Notes: generated by a model from the sequence alone, not told the origin. Counted from the stretch's first letter, positions 7,998 to 15,436 are shown. The stretch is DNA of 44,901 nucleotides from Acetobacteraceae bacterium (GCA_022842185.1 JALHQB010000042.1:1-44901), one strand, 5' to 3'. Made by a program: numbers and translations.

Positions 7998-8026
7998 GGG
8001 CCGTCCCGCAAGGGGCGGCCCTTTTT
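7998..8026 (+). terminator. intrinsic terminator of CHAP-protein gene
   Basis: A 10-bp stem (7998-8007 with 8012-8021; one G-T wobble) with a GCAA tetraloop is followed directly by five T. It lies 19 bases after the stop. Confidence 0.92.
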
Positions 8027-8109
8027 GCTGGGCGGGACGTTGATCTGGAACGGGCGCGCCAGGGCGTGCATCCTCGGCGCGACCCGCCAGGCATCAGGGA
8101 CAGCACGAC

Positions 8110-8613
8110 ATGCATGAGCACCGCGACGACGGCGCCGAACTGATCTTCCTTCCCGACGGCGGCGCCATCCCGAACAATCCGCGCCTTCCGGTGCTGCTTC
8201 ACCGCGGCGCCGTGGCAGCCGGAGATCCCGCCGCCGCCGAAGCGCTGTTCCGCAGCCATGGCTGGCGTCCGGCGTGGCGCAACGGCATCCACGACTGGCA
8301 CCATTATCATTCCAACGCGCATGAGGCGCTCGCCATCGTCGATGGCGCGGTGCGGGTGCAACTGGGCGGCGAAGCCGGGGTGCAACTGGACCTTATGGCC
8401 GGCGATGTGGTGGTGCTGCCGGCGGGGACCGGGCACCGGAACCTCGGGGCGGACGGCTCGCTGCTGGTGGTGGGGGCGTATCCCGACGGCTCAGCGCCGC
8501 CTGACCAGCGTCATGGCGCGCCGGAGGATGTCGAACGGGCGCGGCACGCGATCGAGGCGGCCGAGGATCCGGGGCGGGATCCGGTGACGGGCGGGGATTA
8601 TCCGGCGCGGTAA
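8110..8613 (+). CDS. cupin-domain protein (YjlB-like)
   Basis: This 167-residue single-domain cupin has a metal-binding motif of His65, His67 and Glu72 in H-Y-H-S-N-A-H-E, and a second-motif His109 in G-T-G-H-R. These ligands usually hold Fe, Mn or Ni in a small beta barrel. The length and N-terminal region resemble the YjlB group of uncharacterised cupins. It is a single gene between two strong transcription stops: the hairpin terminator upstream and a double-hairpin repeat downstream. Enzymatic versus sensory function cannot be told from sequence. Confidence 0.8.
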   Translation: MHEHRDDGAELIFLPDGGAIPNNPRLPVLLHRGAVAAGDPAAAEALFRSHGWRPAWRNGIHDWHHYHSNAHEALAIVDGAVRVQLGGEAGVQLDLMAGDVVVLPAGTGHRNLGADGSLLVVGAYPDGSAPPDQRHGAPEDVERARHAIEAAEDPGRDPVTGGDYPAR

Positions 8614-8623
8614 GGTGCAGAAG

Positions 8624-8832
8624 GTTGGAGGGGCGCTGCCCCTCCAAACCACCCCGCCAGGGACCAGCGGGTCCCTGGACCGCGGGTTTTGGTGTCCGGC
8701 CGGGCAGGCAGCGCCAAAGTGATGGTTTCCAAAGGCCTGAGAGCAGATCGCGTCTGAGAAGATGCTCGCTCAAACAAAGGCATAGAGCATTTTGGTGGGG
8801 TGAGGTTCGGAGAGGGGCAAGGCCCCTCTCCG
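8624..8832. repeat. composite double-hairpin element, copy 3 (type A end + type B end with nested insert)
   Basis: The left end (type A) has stem TGGAGGGGC/GCCCCTCCA (8626-8634, 8638-8646), linker AACCACCCCG, then stem CCAGGGACC/GGTCCCTGG (8657-8665, 8670-8678) with loop AGCG. The right end (type B) has linker TGGGGTGAGGTT and stem GGAGAGGGGC/GCCCCTCTCC (8809-8818, 8822-8831). Between them, TTTTGGTG (8687-8694) faces GCGCCAAAG (8711-8719). The inner type B hairpin is interrupted by about 50 bases (8739-8790) with its own ATGCTC/GAGCAT arms. The element lies exactly between two convergent genes and probably stops transcription from both sides. Confidence 0.85.
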
Positions 8833-8838
8833 ATGCGG

Positions 8839-9909
8839 CTACGCGGCGCTCGCCGTCAATACGATCCGCCCCACCACCTTGCCGTCCTTCAGCCGGTTCA
8901 GCGCAGTATCGGCCTGGTTCAGCGGCATGTTGGTGATCGGGATCGCCGGCAATTTGCCGGCCTGGGCGATCGCCACCAATTCGCGCAGTTCCTTGACGTT
9001 GCCGACATACGACCCCTGGATCGTCAGGGCGCGGATCGGCATCAGCGGCAGCGGGATGTTCATCTCCCCGCCGAACAGCCCGACCTGCACCAGCTTGCCG
9101 CCCTTGCGCAGCGCATCGAAGGCGAAGCGCGCGGTGTCCGTGCCGTTTACCAGATCGACGATCGCGCCGACCGGGCCGCCGGCCACCTCGGTGATGCGTT
9201 TCGCGGTGTCGGCGCCATCGGCCAGCACGGTGTCGGTGGCGCCTTCGGCCTTGGCGGCGTCCAGCTTCGACTGCGCGACATCGACGACAACGATGCGCTT
9301 GTGACCCTTCGCCTTGAGCACAGCGATCGCGTTCAGTCCAAGACCGCCGGCGCCGACCAGCACGATCGGTTCATCGGGCGGCATCGGCATGACCTTGTTG
9401 ATGGCGCTGAACACCGTGATGCCGGAACAGGCATAGGTGGCGGCCAGCGACGGATCGAGGCCACCCAACGGCACCAGATGGCGCGGTTCGGGCGCCACGA
9501 CATGCGTGGCGTAGCCGCCATTCTGGTACACGCCGAGCGAGGCCGGCTTCACCCGGCACATATTGTCCTCATCGGCCAGGCATTCGGCGCATTTGCCGCA
9601 GCCGACCCAGGGGAAGACGATCATGTGATCGCCGACCTTCAGCCCCGCGCCATTGGCGTCCGGCCCCCATTTCAGCACCTTGCCGACGATCTCATGGCCC
9701 ATCGCGAGGGGCAGGACCACGCCGCGGTCGGTCAGACGCATCTTGCCGCGGCTGCCGAGGTCGTATTCGCCTTCCCAGATGTGCAGGTCCGAATGGCAGA
9801 CGCCGGCATGGGTGATCTCCAGCAGCACCTGCTTGCCGGTGGGTTCGGGCGTCGGCAGCTCGATTTCCTGAAGCGGCTTCCCAGTTTCGATGACGGCCCA
9901 GGCGCGCAT
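8839..9909 (-). CDS. zinc-dependent alcohol dehydrogenase (MDR family)
   Basis: This 356-residue medium-chain dehydrogenase has both zinc sites. Catalytic ligands are Cys38 (G-V-C-H-S), His72 (G-H-E) and Cys161. The structural site is four cysteines at 104, 107, 110 and 118. The NAD-binding G-A-G-G-L-G is at 187-192. It should oxidise alcohols or reduce aldehydes in the cytosol with NAD(H). The start at 9909 is preceded by GGAGGG; an in-frame extension to 9954 lacks a ribosome site. The gene is monocistronic, convergent with the cupin gene, with a palindromic element in the 7-225-base gap downstream. The exact substrate is unknown; the sequence resembles AdhA/AdhP-type enzymes. Confidence 0.93.
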   Translation of the reverse strand: MRAWAVIETGKPLQEIELPTPEPTGKQVLLEITHAGVCHSDLHIWEGEYDLGSRGKMRLTDRGVVLPLAMGHEIVGKVLKWGPDANGAGLKVGDHMIVFPWVGCGKCAECLADEDNMCRVKPASLGVYQNGGYATHVVAPEPRHLVPLGGLDPSLAATYACSGITVFSAINKVMPMPPDEPIVLVGAGGLGLNAIAVLKAKGHKRIVVVDVAQSKLDAAKAEGATDTVLADGADTAKRITEVAGGPVGAIVDLVNGTDTARFAFDALRKGGKLVQVGLFGGEMNIPLPLMPIRALTIQGSYVGNVKELRELVAIAQAGKLPAIPITNMPLNQADTALNRLKDGKVVGRIVLTASAA

Positions 9910-10048
9910 GGCGATTCCCTCCGGTTGATATGCTTGGCCCTGCCATCCGACCAAGGGGGCCGCCGGGGGTCAAGGGTGCTGAATTGGTGCGCGCCGGCGG
10001 CGGAACCGGGTAGCATCGCCCGAAGACCAATGACATCGGAGGATGGAC

Positions 10049-10630
10049 ATGTCCGGCCAAGGCGGCGGAACGGGGCTTGAACAACTGCTCGGGATGCTCG
10101 GCGGCGGCCAGGGCGGCGCTCAGGGACTTGGCGCGCTGGTCGATCGGCTGCGCCAGGGCGGGTTGGGCGATGAGGTGGACAGCTGGGTCGGCACCGGCGC
10201 GAACAAGCCGGTGGCGCCAGACCGGTTGGAAGGCGTGTTCGGGCAGGATGAACTTTCAGGGCTGGCGCAACGGTTCGGCGCGGGCGGCGGTGGCGGCATC
10301 GCCGCGGTGCTGGCGGCGCTGCTGCCGCAGTTGATCAGCGGCCTCACGCCCCAGGGGCGGGTTCCGCAATCGGATGCGGAACTGGGCGGCGGGGGCGTGG
10401 GTGGGCTGTTGTCGCAGGTGATGGGCGCGGTGCGCGGCGACCCGCAGGGCGGCGGCGGGCTGGGTGCCCTGCTCGGCGGGACGAATGCGGAAGCCGGCGC
10501 GTCGGGCGGCGGGCTGGGCGCGATGCTCGGCGCCCTGATGGGCCATGGACCGGCGGCAGCGCCGGGCAAGCCTGGGCTCGACGACGACGACGGCGCGCCC
10601 TTGCCGCAGAAGCCGCCGCCACTGCGCTGA
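10049..10630 (+). CDS. YidB-like (DUF937) protein
   Basis: This 193-residue protein is very rich in Gly and resembles YidB/DUF937. Residues about 20-110 hold a helical domain with the typical G-L-G-D-E-V-D-S-W-V-G-T-G-A-N segment and a hydrophobic A-A-V-L-A-A-L-L-P-Q helix. A long Gly/Ala-rich low-complexity region and an acidic then Pro-rich tail follow. The family is uncharacterised. The ATG at 10049 has CGGAGG about six bases upstream, while the ATG at 10043 abuts that motif, so I prefer 10049. It is followed by a strong terminator and converges on a lipoprotein gene. Confidence 0.78.
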   Translation: MSGQGGGTGLEQLLGMLGGGQGGAQGLGALVDRLRQGGLGDEVDSWVGTGANKPVAPDRLEGVFGQDELSGLAQRFGAGGGGGIAAVLAALLPQLISGLTPQGRVPQSDAELGGGGVGGLLSQVMGAVRGDPQGGGGLGALLGGTNAEAGASGGGLGAMLGALMGHGPAAAPGKPGLDDDDGAPLPQKPPPLR

Positions 10631-10638
10631 TCCCGGCC

Positions 10639-10676
10639 GGCACGGCCGCACGCGATGTGCGGCCGTGCCAGTTTTC
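10639..10676 (+). terminator. intrinsic terminator after the YidB-like gene
   Basis: A 13-bp perfect stem (10639-10651 with 10657-10669) with a GCGAT loop is followed by AGTTTT. It lies eight bases beyond the stop and sits between convergent genes. Confidence 0.92.
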
Positions 10677-10703
10677 ACGGGCCGGGAGCAATGGCCGCGG
10701 CGA

Positions 10704-11249
10704 TCAATGGGTCGCGCCCTGCACCGGGTCGGTGGCGACCGAGATATAGGCCGAGACTGCGCCGGGGACCTGCGGCGGCGCGGACAGGCGCCGAACCGTC
10801 TCCTGCGGACCCACCGGGAAGACGGAGCGCGGCAGCGCGCGCGTCAGCGCCGCCTGGTCGTTCGCGTCGATCGCGACGGCCGCGGCAGCGAGGCCGTTGA
10901 TGACCGCCTGCGACGCTGCCCGTTCGGGGATGCCCAGGACGCGGCGCGCTTCCCAGCGTGATTGCTGCAGGCCGTTCAGGCCGACGCTGCTGGCATTCTG
11001 CCAGCGCGGGTTGCGCGGCAGGGATTCGGCCAGCCATTCGAGGTCGGCAATAGCGCGCGCCGCCTCCGCCGGCCGATTGGCTGGCGGGTTGCGAAAGAAG
11101 CTCGCCATGCCCTGACCGACCGGCAGGACCGGGTCGCCGCCCGGTGCACCGCGCGGGGCGAGGCTGCCGGGCAAGGTCGGCGACGGGGCCTGCGGCGCGC
11201 AGGCCGCCGTCAGCAGGACCAAGAACGCAGCGAGGCGGGGGTGGGTCAT
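10704..11249 (-). CDS. lipoprotein, paralogue of the one at 12872-13405
   Basis: This 181-residue protein has a signal peptide ending in a lipobox (L-L-T-A-A-C, Cys17), so it is probably lipid-anchored. The mature part is mostly helical, with a conserved block A-R-A-I-A-D-L-E-W-L-A around residue 60 and N-P-R-W-Q soon after. Of two adjacent ATGs (11252, 11249) the second has better spacing to GGAGG. It is clearly homologous over its whole length to the protein at 12872-13405. No function is known to me. It converges on the YidB-like gene. Confidence 0.75.
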   Translation of the reverse strand: MTHPRLAAFLVLLTAACAPQAPSPTLPGSLAPRGAPGGDPVLPVGQGMASFFRNPPANRPAEAARAIADLEWLAESLPRNPRWQNASSVGLNGLQQSRWEARRVLGIPERAASQAVINGLAAAAVAIDANDQAALTRALPRSVFPVGPQETVRRLSAPPQVPGAVSAYISVATDPVQGATH

Positions 11250-11402
11250 CATGTCCTCCGGGTCGAATGCCTGATGCGGGCATGCACGCGGGGCGAGTGT
11301 AGCCACGCTTCGGGCCAACCGCGAAGGCGGTTGCGCTCATGCGCTGCATCAGGGCCGACGAAAGTGCGACTGCGACCGCGGGGCTTCGGTGGCGATATCC
11401 GG

Positions 11403-12200
11403 TCAGCGCAGCCGCGCGAGGAAATCCAGTACCGCGCGCGCGCCCTGCCCGGTCGGGTCGTTCAGCACCGCCGGATGCATCGCGCCGGGCAGGATCACCA
11501 GCCTGGCATCCGGCGCCGCATCGGCCACCAGGCGCGCCTGTGTCGCCGGTGTCAGCCGGTCCCCTTCGCTGGCCAACACCAGCACCGGCGCGGTGATGCC
11601 CGGCATGCGGGCCAGGTTCTCGAAGCGGTGGCGCAGCAGCCATTGGGTCGGCAGCCACGGATAGGCCCCGGCGGCGAGGTCAGCGACCGAGGTGAAGGGG
11701 CTTTCCAGAATGACGCCCGCGATGTCGTTGCCGCCTTCGGCCAGCCGGGTGGCGACGCCGCTGCCCAGGCTTTCGCCCCACAGCACGAGGGGTGCGCCGG
11801 GGAAGCGCCTGCGGGTCCAGTCGAGCAGTTGCGCGGCGTCCACGGCGAAGGCGGCCTCCCCAGGTTGCCCCGGATTGCCGCCATAACCACGGTATTCTGC
11901 AAGAACAACGGTATAGCCGGCGTTGTGGATGATGGCGGCGAGTCCGGTGCGGTCCTCCGCATTGCCGCCATTGCCGTGGAAGTGCAGCACGACGGGCCGC
12001 CCCGGCCTGCCGATTGCCACCAGGATGTTGAGGTCCAGGCCGTCGGTGGTGCGAATGGTGTCGCGCAGCCAGCCGGCTGGCGCCGCGATGCGCCGGTCAT
12101 CGGGTTGGAAGATCAAGCGTTCCTGCCCGGCCCAGATGGCGCAGCCCAACAGCAGAGGCACCGCCGCGATCACCCCCAGGATGATCAGCACCCGTCGCAT
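11403..12200 (-). CDS. membrane-anchored alpha/beta hydrolase (ABHD13/BEM46-like)
   Basis: This 265-residue serine hydrolase has an N-terminal membrane anchor at about 4-24. The oxyanion strand H-F-H-G-N-G-G lies near 73-79. The nucleophile elbow G-E-S-L-G-S-G has Ser144, the acid is Asp214 (S-E-G-D-R-L) and the base is His242 (G-A-M-H-P). This order matches the BEM46/ABHD13 and YfhR-like group, whose substrates are poorly known. I chose the ATG at 12200 because it starts the membrane anchor. It lies between the two paralogous lipoprotein genes on the same strand, which hints at an envelope role. A palindromic element occupies the region upstream. Confidence 0.85.
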   Translation of the reverse strand: MRRVLIILGVIAAVPLLLGCAIWAGQERLIFQPDDRRIAAPAGWLRDTIRTTDGLDLNILVAIGRPGRPVVLHFHGNGGNAEDRTGLAAIIHNAGYTVVLAEYRGYGGNPGQPGEAAFAVDAAQLLDWTRRRFPGAPLVLWGESLGSGVATRLAEGGNDIAGVILESPFTSVADLAAGAYPWLPTQWLLRHRFENLARMPGITAPVLVLASEGDRLTPATQARLVADAAPDARLVILPGAMHPAVLNDPTGQGARAVLDFLARLR

Positions 12201-12230
12201 GACTGCCGCCCCCCTACCAACCACCGGTCT

Positions 12231-12266
12231 CCGCGGTCCAGGGAGCCGTTGCCCCCTGGCGGGGTT
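12231..12266 (-). repeat. partial type A palindromic repeat, reversed
   Basis: This is a reverse-complement match to the second hairpin and linker of the type A end. On the minus strand it reads CCAGGGGGC, AACG loop, GCTCCCTGG (12238-12259), with one G-U wobble, followed by the GCGGTCC-side flank. The G-rich outer hairpin is missing, so this is a fragment. Confidence 0.75.
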
Positions 12267-12292
12267 CAGGGCGGCGAAAAATAGGCGCGAAG

Positions 12293-12510
12293 ATTGGAGG
12301 GGCGCTGCCCCTCCAAACCACCCCGCCAGGGACCAACGGGTCCCTGGACCGCGGGACCTTGGCGATAGTCACGCAGGGCGGTCCTTGCCCGGTCAAGTAG
12401 GGTATCTATCTCGGTACCGACCGACGGCATTCAGTACCAAAGTTGAGGTTTCCAAAGGCCTTAAGCCTTTGGTGGGGTGAGGTTTGGAGAGGGGCGACGC
12501 CCCTCTCCAA
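12293..12510. repeat. composite double-hairpin element, copy 4
   Basis: The type A end has stem TGGAGGGGC/GCCCCTCCA (12295-12303, 12307-12315), linker, then CCAGGGACC/GGTCCCTGG (12326-12334, 12339-12347) with loop AACG. The type B end has CCAAAGGC/GCCTTTGG (12452-12459, 12465-12472), linker TGGGGTGAGG, and a 12-bp stem at 12484-12495 with 12499-12510 (loop GAC). The inner arms ACCTTGGCG (12356) and GTACCAAAG (12434) again face each other. This is the cleanest example of the full element. Confidence 0.88.
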
Positions 12511-12561
12511 GGAGCACCATCGCCATATATCCGCACGCATGTACCGCGCGCCCCTGGCCTC

Positions 12562-12831
12562 TCACTTCGCCCCGCCCTCGCAGGGCTGGGTCCCCACCGC
12601 CGCCCCCGCCAAAGCGCCGACCCCGGCGCCGATCAGCGCGCCTCGCCCGGCATCGGCACTGGTGGACCCGGCGATGGCCCCGATTCCTGCCCCGATCGCC
12701 GCGCCATAAGCCGCACCGGCCGCCGGGTCGTCGCAGACCGGTGTGGCAGGCATGGCGAGGGGGACGGGCTGCAAGACGACGCAGCCCGCCAGGGCGAGAA
12801 GGATGGGGGACAGCATCATGAAGCGGCGCAT
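12562..12831 (-). CDS. small glycine-zipper lipoprotein
   Basis: This 89-residue protein has a lipobox (L-A-L-A-G-C, Cys17) followed by a short linker and a glycine-zipper segment (about residues 43-82). There G-A-A-x-G-A-x-I-G-A-G-I-G-A-I-A-G and a second G-A-G-V-G-A-L-A-G run alternate Gly every four residues. Such zippers form tightly packed helical pairs in small envelope lipoproteins such as the SlyB/17-kDa antigen group. Two cysteines in the mature part (near 39 and 84) flank the zipper and could pair. The ATG at 12831 was chosen to start the signal. It lies 40 bases downstream of the paralogous lipoprotein gene on the same strand. Confidence 0.75.
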   Translation of the reverse strand: MRRFMMLSPILLALAGCVVLQPVPLAMPATPVCDDPAAGAAYGAAIGAGIGAIAGSTSADAGRGALIGAGVGALAGAAVGTQPCEGGAK

Positions 12832-12871
12832 GGCCCGATGCTGCCCTGCCAATCGGGCCGGAAGGTGGCTG

Positions 12872-13405
12872 TCAGCGACGGTTCGGGTTGGAACCGCCAG
12901 ACAGGGCAAAGGCTGCCTGCATCACGCTGGGCACCGCGGGTGGCTGGGACAGGCGCTGGACGGTCGCTGCCGGGCCGAGGGGGAAGATGCTGCGCGGCAG
13001 GGCGGCGGTCAGTGCGGTCTGGTTGTTCGACTCGATGGCGCCGGCGGCGGCGGACAGGCCGTCGATGACCCCCTGTGTCGGGGCGTTGCGCGGGATGCCG
13101 AGGGCGTTGCGCGCTTCCCACCGTGCCTGGGCGAGTTCGTTGAGGCCGGTGGCGCTTGCGGTCTGCCAGCGCGGGTTACGCGGCATGGTGTCGGCCAGCC
13201 ATTCCAGTTCGGCGATGGCACGGGCCGCGGCGGCGGGCTGGTTGGCTTGGGGGGCGCGGAAGAAGCCGATCACGGACTGGCCGACCGCGACGGTCGGGTC
13301 CCGCCCGACCATGGCGGTGGGCGCGCCCGGGAGGGTCGGCGGCGGGCCTTCCGGCGCGCAGGCGGCGACGAGCAGCGTCAGCAGGACGGCGGAGCGGCGG
13401 AGCAT
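12872..13405 (-). CDS. lipoprotein, paralogue of the one at 10704-11249
   Basis: This 177-residue protein has a lipobox (L-L-V-A-A-C, Cys16). The mature domain is colinear with that of 10704-11249. Shared blocks include P-R-N-P-R-W-Q, a W-E-A-R segment followed by L-G-I-P, and L-P-R-S-(V/I)-F-P-(V/L)-G-P near the C-terminus. The start at 13405 was chosen because it begins the signal peptide; the longer frame adds a non-signal basic stretch. It heads a run of minus-strand genes toward the glycine-zipper lipoprotein. The function is unknown; conserved Trp/Arg positions suggest a defined fold. Confidence 0.75.
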   Translation of the reverse strand: MLRRSAVLLTLLVAACAPEGPPPTLPGAPTAMVGRDPTVAVGQSVIGFFRAPQANQPAAAARAIAELEWLADTMPRNPRWQTASATGLNELAQARWEARNALGIPRNAPTQGVIDGLSAAAGAIESNNQTALTAALPRSIFPLGPAATVQRLSQPPAVPSVMQAAFALSGGSNPNRR

Positions 13406-13573
13406 GGCGGCGGTCTCCCGTTGGCGAGATGGAGTGGTCGGTGGCGCCGGCGCAGGCTGCACCAACCTTTGGTTGTGGCCAGCATATCCGGCTGCCGGCG
13501 CCTGTCCATTGCGGTGACGAATACGCCGGCACCACTTCCATACCACGTCGGGGTCGTTAAGGCTTGCGCCGCA

Positions 13574-14290
13574 TCAACCGAAGCCTTCCTGCCGCAGCCG
13601 GTCGCCGAGCACCTTCACCTGTACGGCCAGCGCGGCACTTTCCTGGTCACGCAGGCGGGTCCGAAGGTCGCGGGCGGCTTCCTCCATGTCCCGCAGCAGC
13701 GATGGCAGGCCGGGCGGGGCTTCGGCGCCGGCCGACAGGCGGCCGGCAATCCGTTCCAGGCCGTCGAGATTGACGCCGAGGAAGCGCCGCGCTTCGGCCA
13801 GGCGTTCGGGGCGACGTTCGAATTCGTCCAGCACGACGCCGATGGCGACCGCCACCGGGACCAGCCGCGGTTCGGCGACGCGGCGGGCGGTCTCGATGAC
13901 CGCGACCAGCCGCGCACGGGCATCGTCCAGCGGGCCGGGCGGCAGCGGCTCGGGCGGCGGTGGCGGTGGGGGGGCCTCGGCGATGCCGGAATACAGCAGG
14001 CTGGTGCCGCCCCAGGCGCCGATGCCCAGCAGCAGGGACGCCACCGGCCCGGCCTCGGCACCGAGGAAGGTCACCAGCGCGGCCGCCGCACCCATCGCGA
14101 CGGCGGCGAATTGCGCATCCCCTGCCCGTCCGCGCCGCATCAGCCAGGTCGCGGCCATCGGCAGCGCCATGCCGAGCACGCAGCCCAGCAGCGCCCATTC
14201 GCGCCCGGCGAACAGGTTCACCAGGGTGGCCGGCAGCAACGGCAGGATGGTGAAGGGCAGCAGCCAGCGCCGCCAGAAGGCCGAGATCAT
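13574..14290 (-). CDS. XpaC-like membrane protein (5-bromo-4-chloroindolyl phosphate hydrolysis family)
   Basis: This 238-residue protein has two hydrophobic hairpins (about 10-50 and 60-100), a Pro-rich stretch of seven to eight prolines near 107-120, and a helical C-terminal domain (about 122-238). In that domain, E-F-E-R-R-P-E-R-L and A-R-R-F-L-G-V-N-L match the typical XpaC core (L-A-R-R-F-L-x-Y-Y-L-D). XpaC proteins are often encoded with TelA/toxic-anion-resistance proteins, but none is in this window. The ATG at 14290 overlaps the stop of the 51-residue peptide gene upstream (ATGA), implying coupled translation. Confidence 0.7.
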   Translation of the reverse strand: MISAFWRRWLLPFTILPLLPATLVNLFAGREWALLGCVLGMALPMAATWLMRRGRAGDAQFAAVAMGAAAALVTFLGAEAGPVASLLLGIGAWGGTSLLYSGIAEAPPPPPPPEPLPPGPLDDARARLVAVIETARRVAEPRLVPVAVAIGVVLDEFERRPERLAEARRFLGVNLDGLERIAGRLSAGAEAPPGLPSLLRDMEEAARDLRTRLRDQESAALAVQVKVLGDRLRQEGFG

Positions 14291-14442
14291 GCCGGCCCCA
14301 GCGCGAAGATGGCGCGGAACAGCGCCAGGATGCCGGCGATCCACATAGTCCCGCCGAGCAGGAAGAAGCCGATCATCCGCGAACCCAGCGGTGGCGGGGC
14401 AGTCGGCGGGGCGACGGTGGGGACGTTGCGATGTGCGCTCAC
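14287..14442 (-). CDS. 51-residue single-TM peptide coupled to XpaC-like gene
   Basis: A GTG-started frame encodes 51 residues. A Pro-rich N-terminus (about 8-19) is followed by one strongly hydrophobic segment (about 23-48, M-I-G-F-F-L-L-G-G-T-M-W onward). Its TGA overlaps the ATG of the XpaC-like gene by four bases. This coupling, plus the coherent membrane segment, supports a real gene despite the short length. No clear Shine-Dalgarno precedes the GTG. It may be a small subunit or regulator of the XpaC-like protein; the function is unknown. Confidence 0.6.
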   Translation of the reverse strand: MSAHRNVPTVAPPTAPPPLGSRMIGFFLLGGTMWIAGILALFRAIFALGPA

Positions 14443-14506
14443 GGGGACTTAGATCGCCCAAGGCAGCGGCGGGTTCAAGGCGCCGCGCACGGGAAGGATA
14501 CGTTGG

Positions 14507-15436
14507 ATGGAACGGATTGCGGTGGTGGGCGCCGGGTTGATCGGCAGCGCCTGGGCGATGGTGTTCGCCCGGGCGGGGCATGGGGTCCGCATCTGGGACC
14601 CTGCGTCGGGCGCATCGGATGCCGCCATGGGCGTGGTGCGTGCGCGGCTGGCGGACCTGCACGCGGCGGGGCTGATCACCGAGGCACCGGATGCCGTGGC
14701 CGCCCGGGTGGCCGTGGCGGCCACGCTGGAGGATTGCCTGCAGGACGCCGCGCATGTGCAGGAGAACGGGCCCGAACGGGTCGAGGTGAAGCGCGAGACC
14801 TTCGCGCGGCTCGATGCGCTGTGCGGGGCGGATGTGGTGCTGGCATCCTCGACATCGGGCATTCCGGCGAGCGCCTTCACCGAAGGGCTGGCGGGGCGGG
14901 CGCGCTGCCTCGTCGCGCATCCGGTGAACCCGCCCTACCTGGTGCCGCTGGTCGAGCTGGTGGGGGCGCCCTGGACTGATCCGGCGGTGATCGCCCGCAC
15001 GCGCGCACTGATGGCCCAGGTAGGCCAGGTGCCGGTGACGGCGATGAAGGAGACCCGCGGCTTCGTGCTGAACCGCCTGCAGGCCGCGCTGGTCGCCGAA
15101 GCCTTCCGACTGGTGCGGGACGGGGTGATGTCGGTCGAGGATGTCGATGCCTGCGTGAAAGATGGCCTTGGCCTGCGCTGGTCCTTCATGGGGCCGTTCG
15201 AGACGATCGACCTCAACGCGCCGGGTGGCGTAGCGGATTACGTCGGGCGGTTCGGCCCGTTGATGGGGGGCATCACCGAGGAACAGGCGCCGTATCTGTA
15301 TGACGCGCCGACGGTGGAGCAGGTGACCGGGGCGCGGCGCGCCACGCTTTCGGCGGATTCCATCGGCGACCGGTCGGCTTGGCGGGACCGGCGGTTGATG
15401 GCGCTGGCCGCGCACAAGAAGGCGCAGCCAGGCTGA
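14507..15436 (+). CDS. 3-hydroxyacyl-CoA dehydrogenase family protein (lambda-crystallin/L-gulonate dehydrogenase-like)
   Basis: This 309-residue enzyme has the N-terminal NAD-binding motif G-A-G-L-I-G-S (8-14). The family active-site segment H-P-V-N-P-P-Y (138-144) contains the catalytic His138, and Asn141 is also in that motif. A Glu89 in Q-E-N-G-P-E is typical of the lambda-crystallin branch, which oxidises L-gulonate or carnitine-like 3-hydroxy acids. The C-terminal helical domain (about 185-309) is of normal length. It starts after a possible GGAAGGATAC leader and converges on a Bug gene with only a 15-base gap and no obvious terminator. The substrate remains open. Confidence 0.88.
   Translation: MERIAVVGAGLIGSAWAMVFARAGHGVRIWDPASGASDAAMGVVRARLADLHAAGLITEAPDAVAARVAVAATLEDCLQDAAHVQENGPERVEVKRETFARLDALCGADVVLASSTSGIPASAFTEGLAGRARCLVAHPVNPPYLVPLVELVGAPWTDPAVIARTRALMAQVGQVPVTAMKETRGFVLNRLQAALVAEAFRLVRDGVMSVEDVDACVKDGLGLRWSFMGPFETIDLNAPGGVADYVGRFGPLMGGITEEQAPYLYDAPTVEQVTGARRATLSADSIGDRSAWRDRRLMALAAHKKAQPG

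Larger units (their letters stand above)
12201..12561. other. 361-base intergenic region occupied by palindromic elements
   Basis: No gene is visible. The region holds a partial type A element in reverse orientation (12231-12266) followed by a full composite element (12293-12510). The roughly 100 bases in the middle of the composite (about 12348-12448) have no recognised motif. A promoter for the hydrolase gene must lie near 12201-12290, but I could not define it. Confidence 0.6.

Noticed and set aside
8624..12510. CRISPR array or tandem repeats
   Set aside because: The repeats are palindromic, few, unequally spaced and dispersed; no constant repeat/spacer unit is present.
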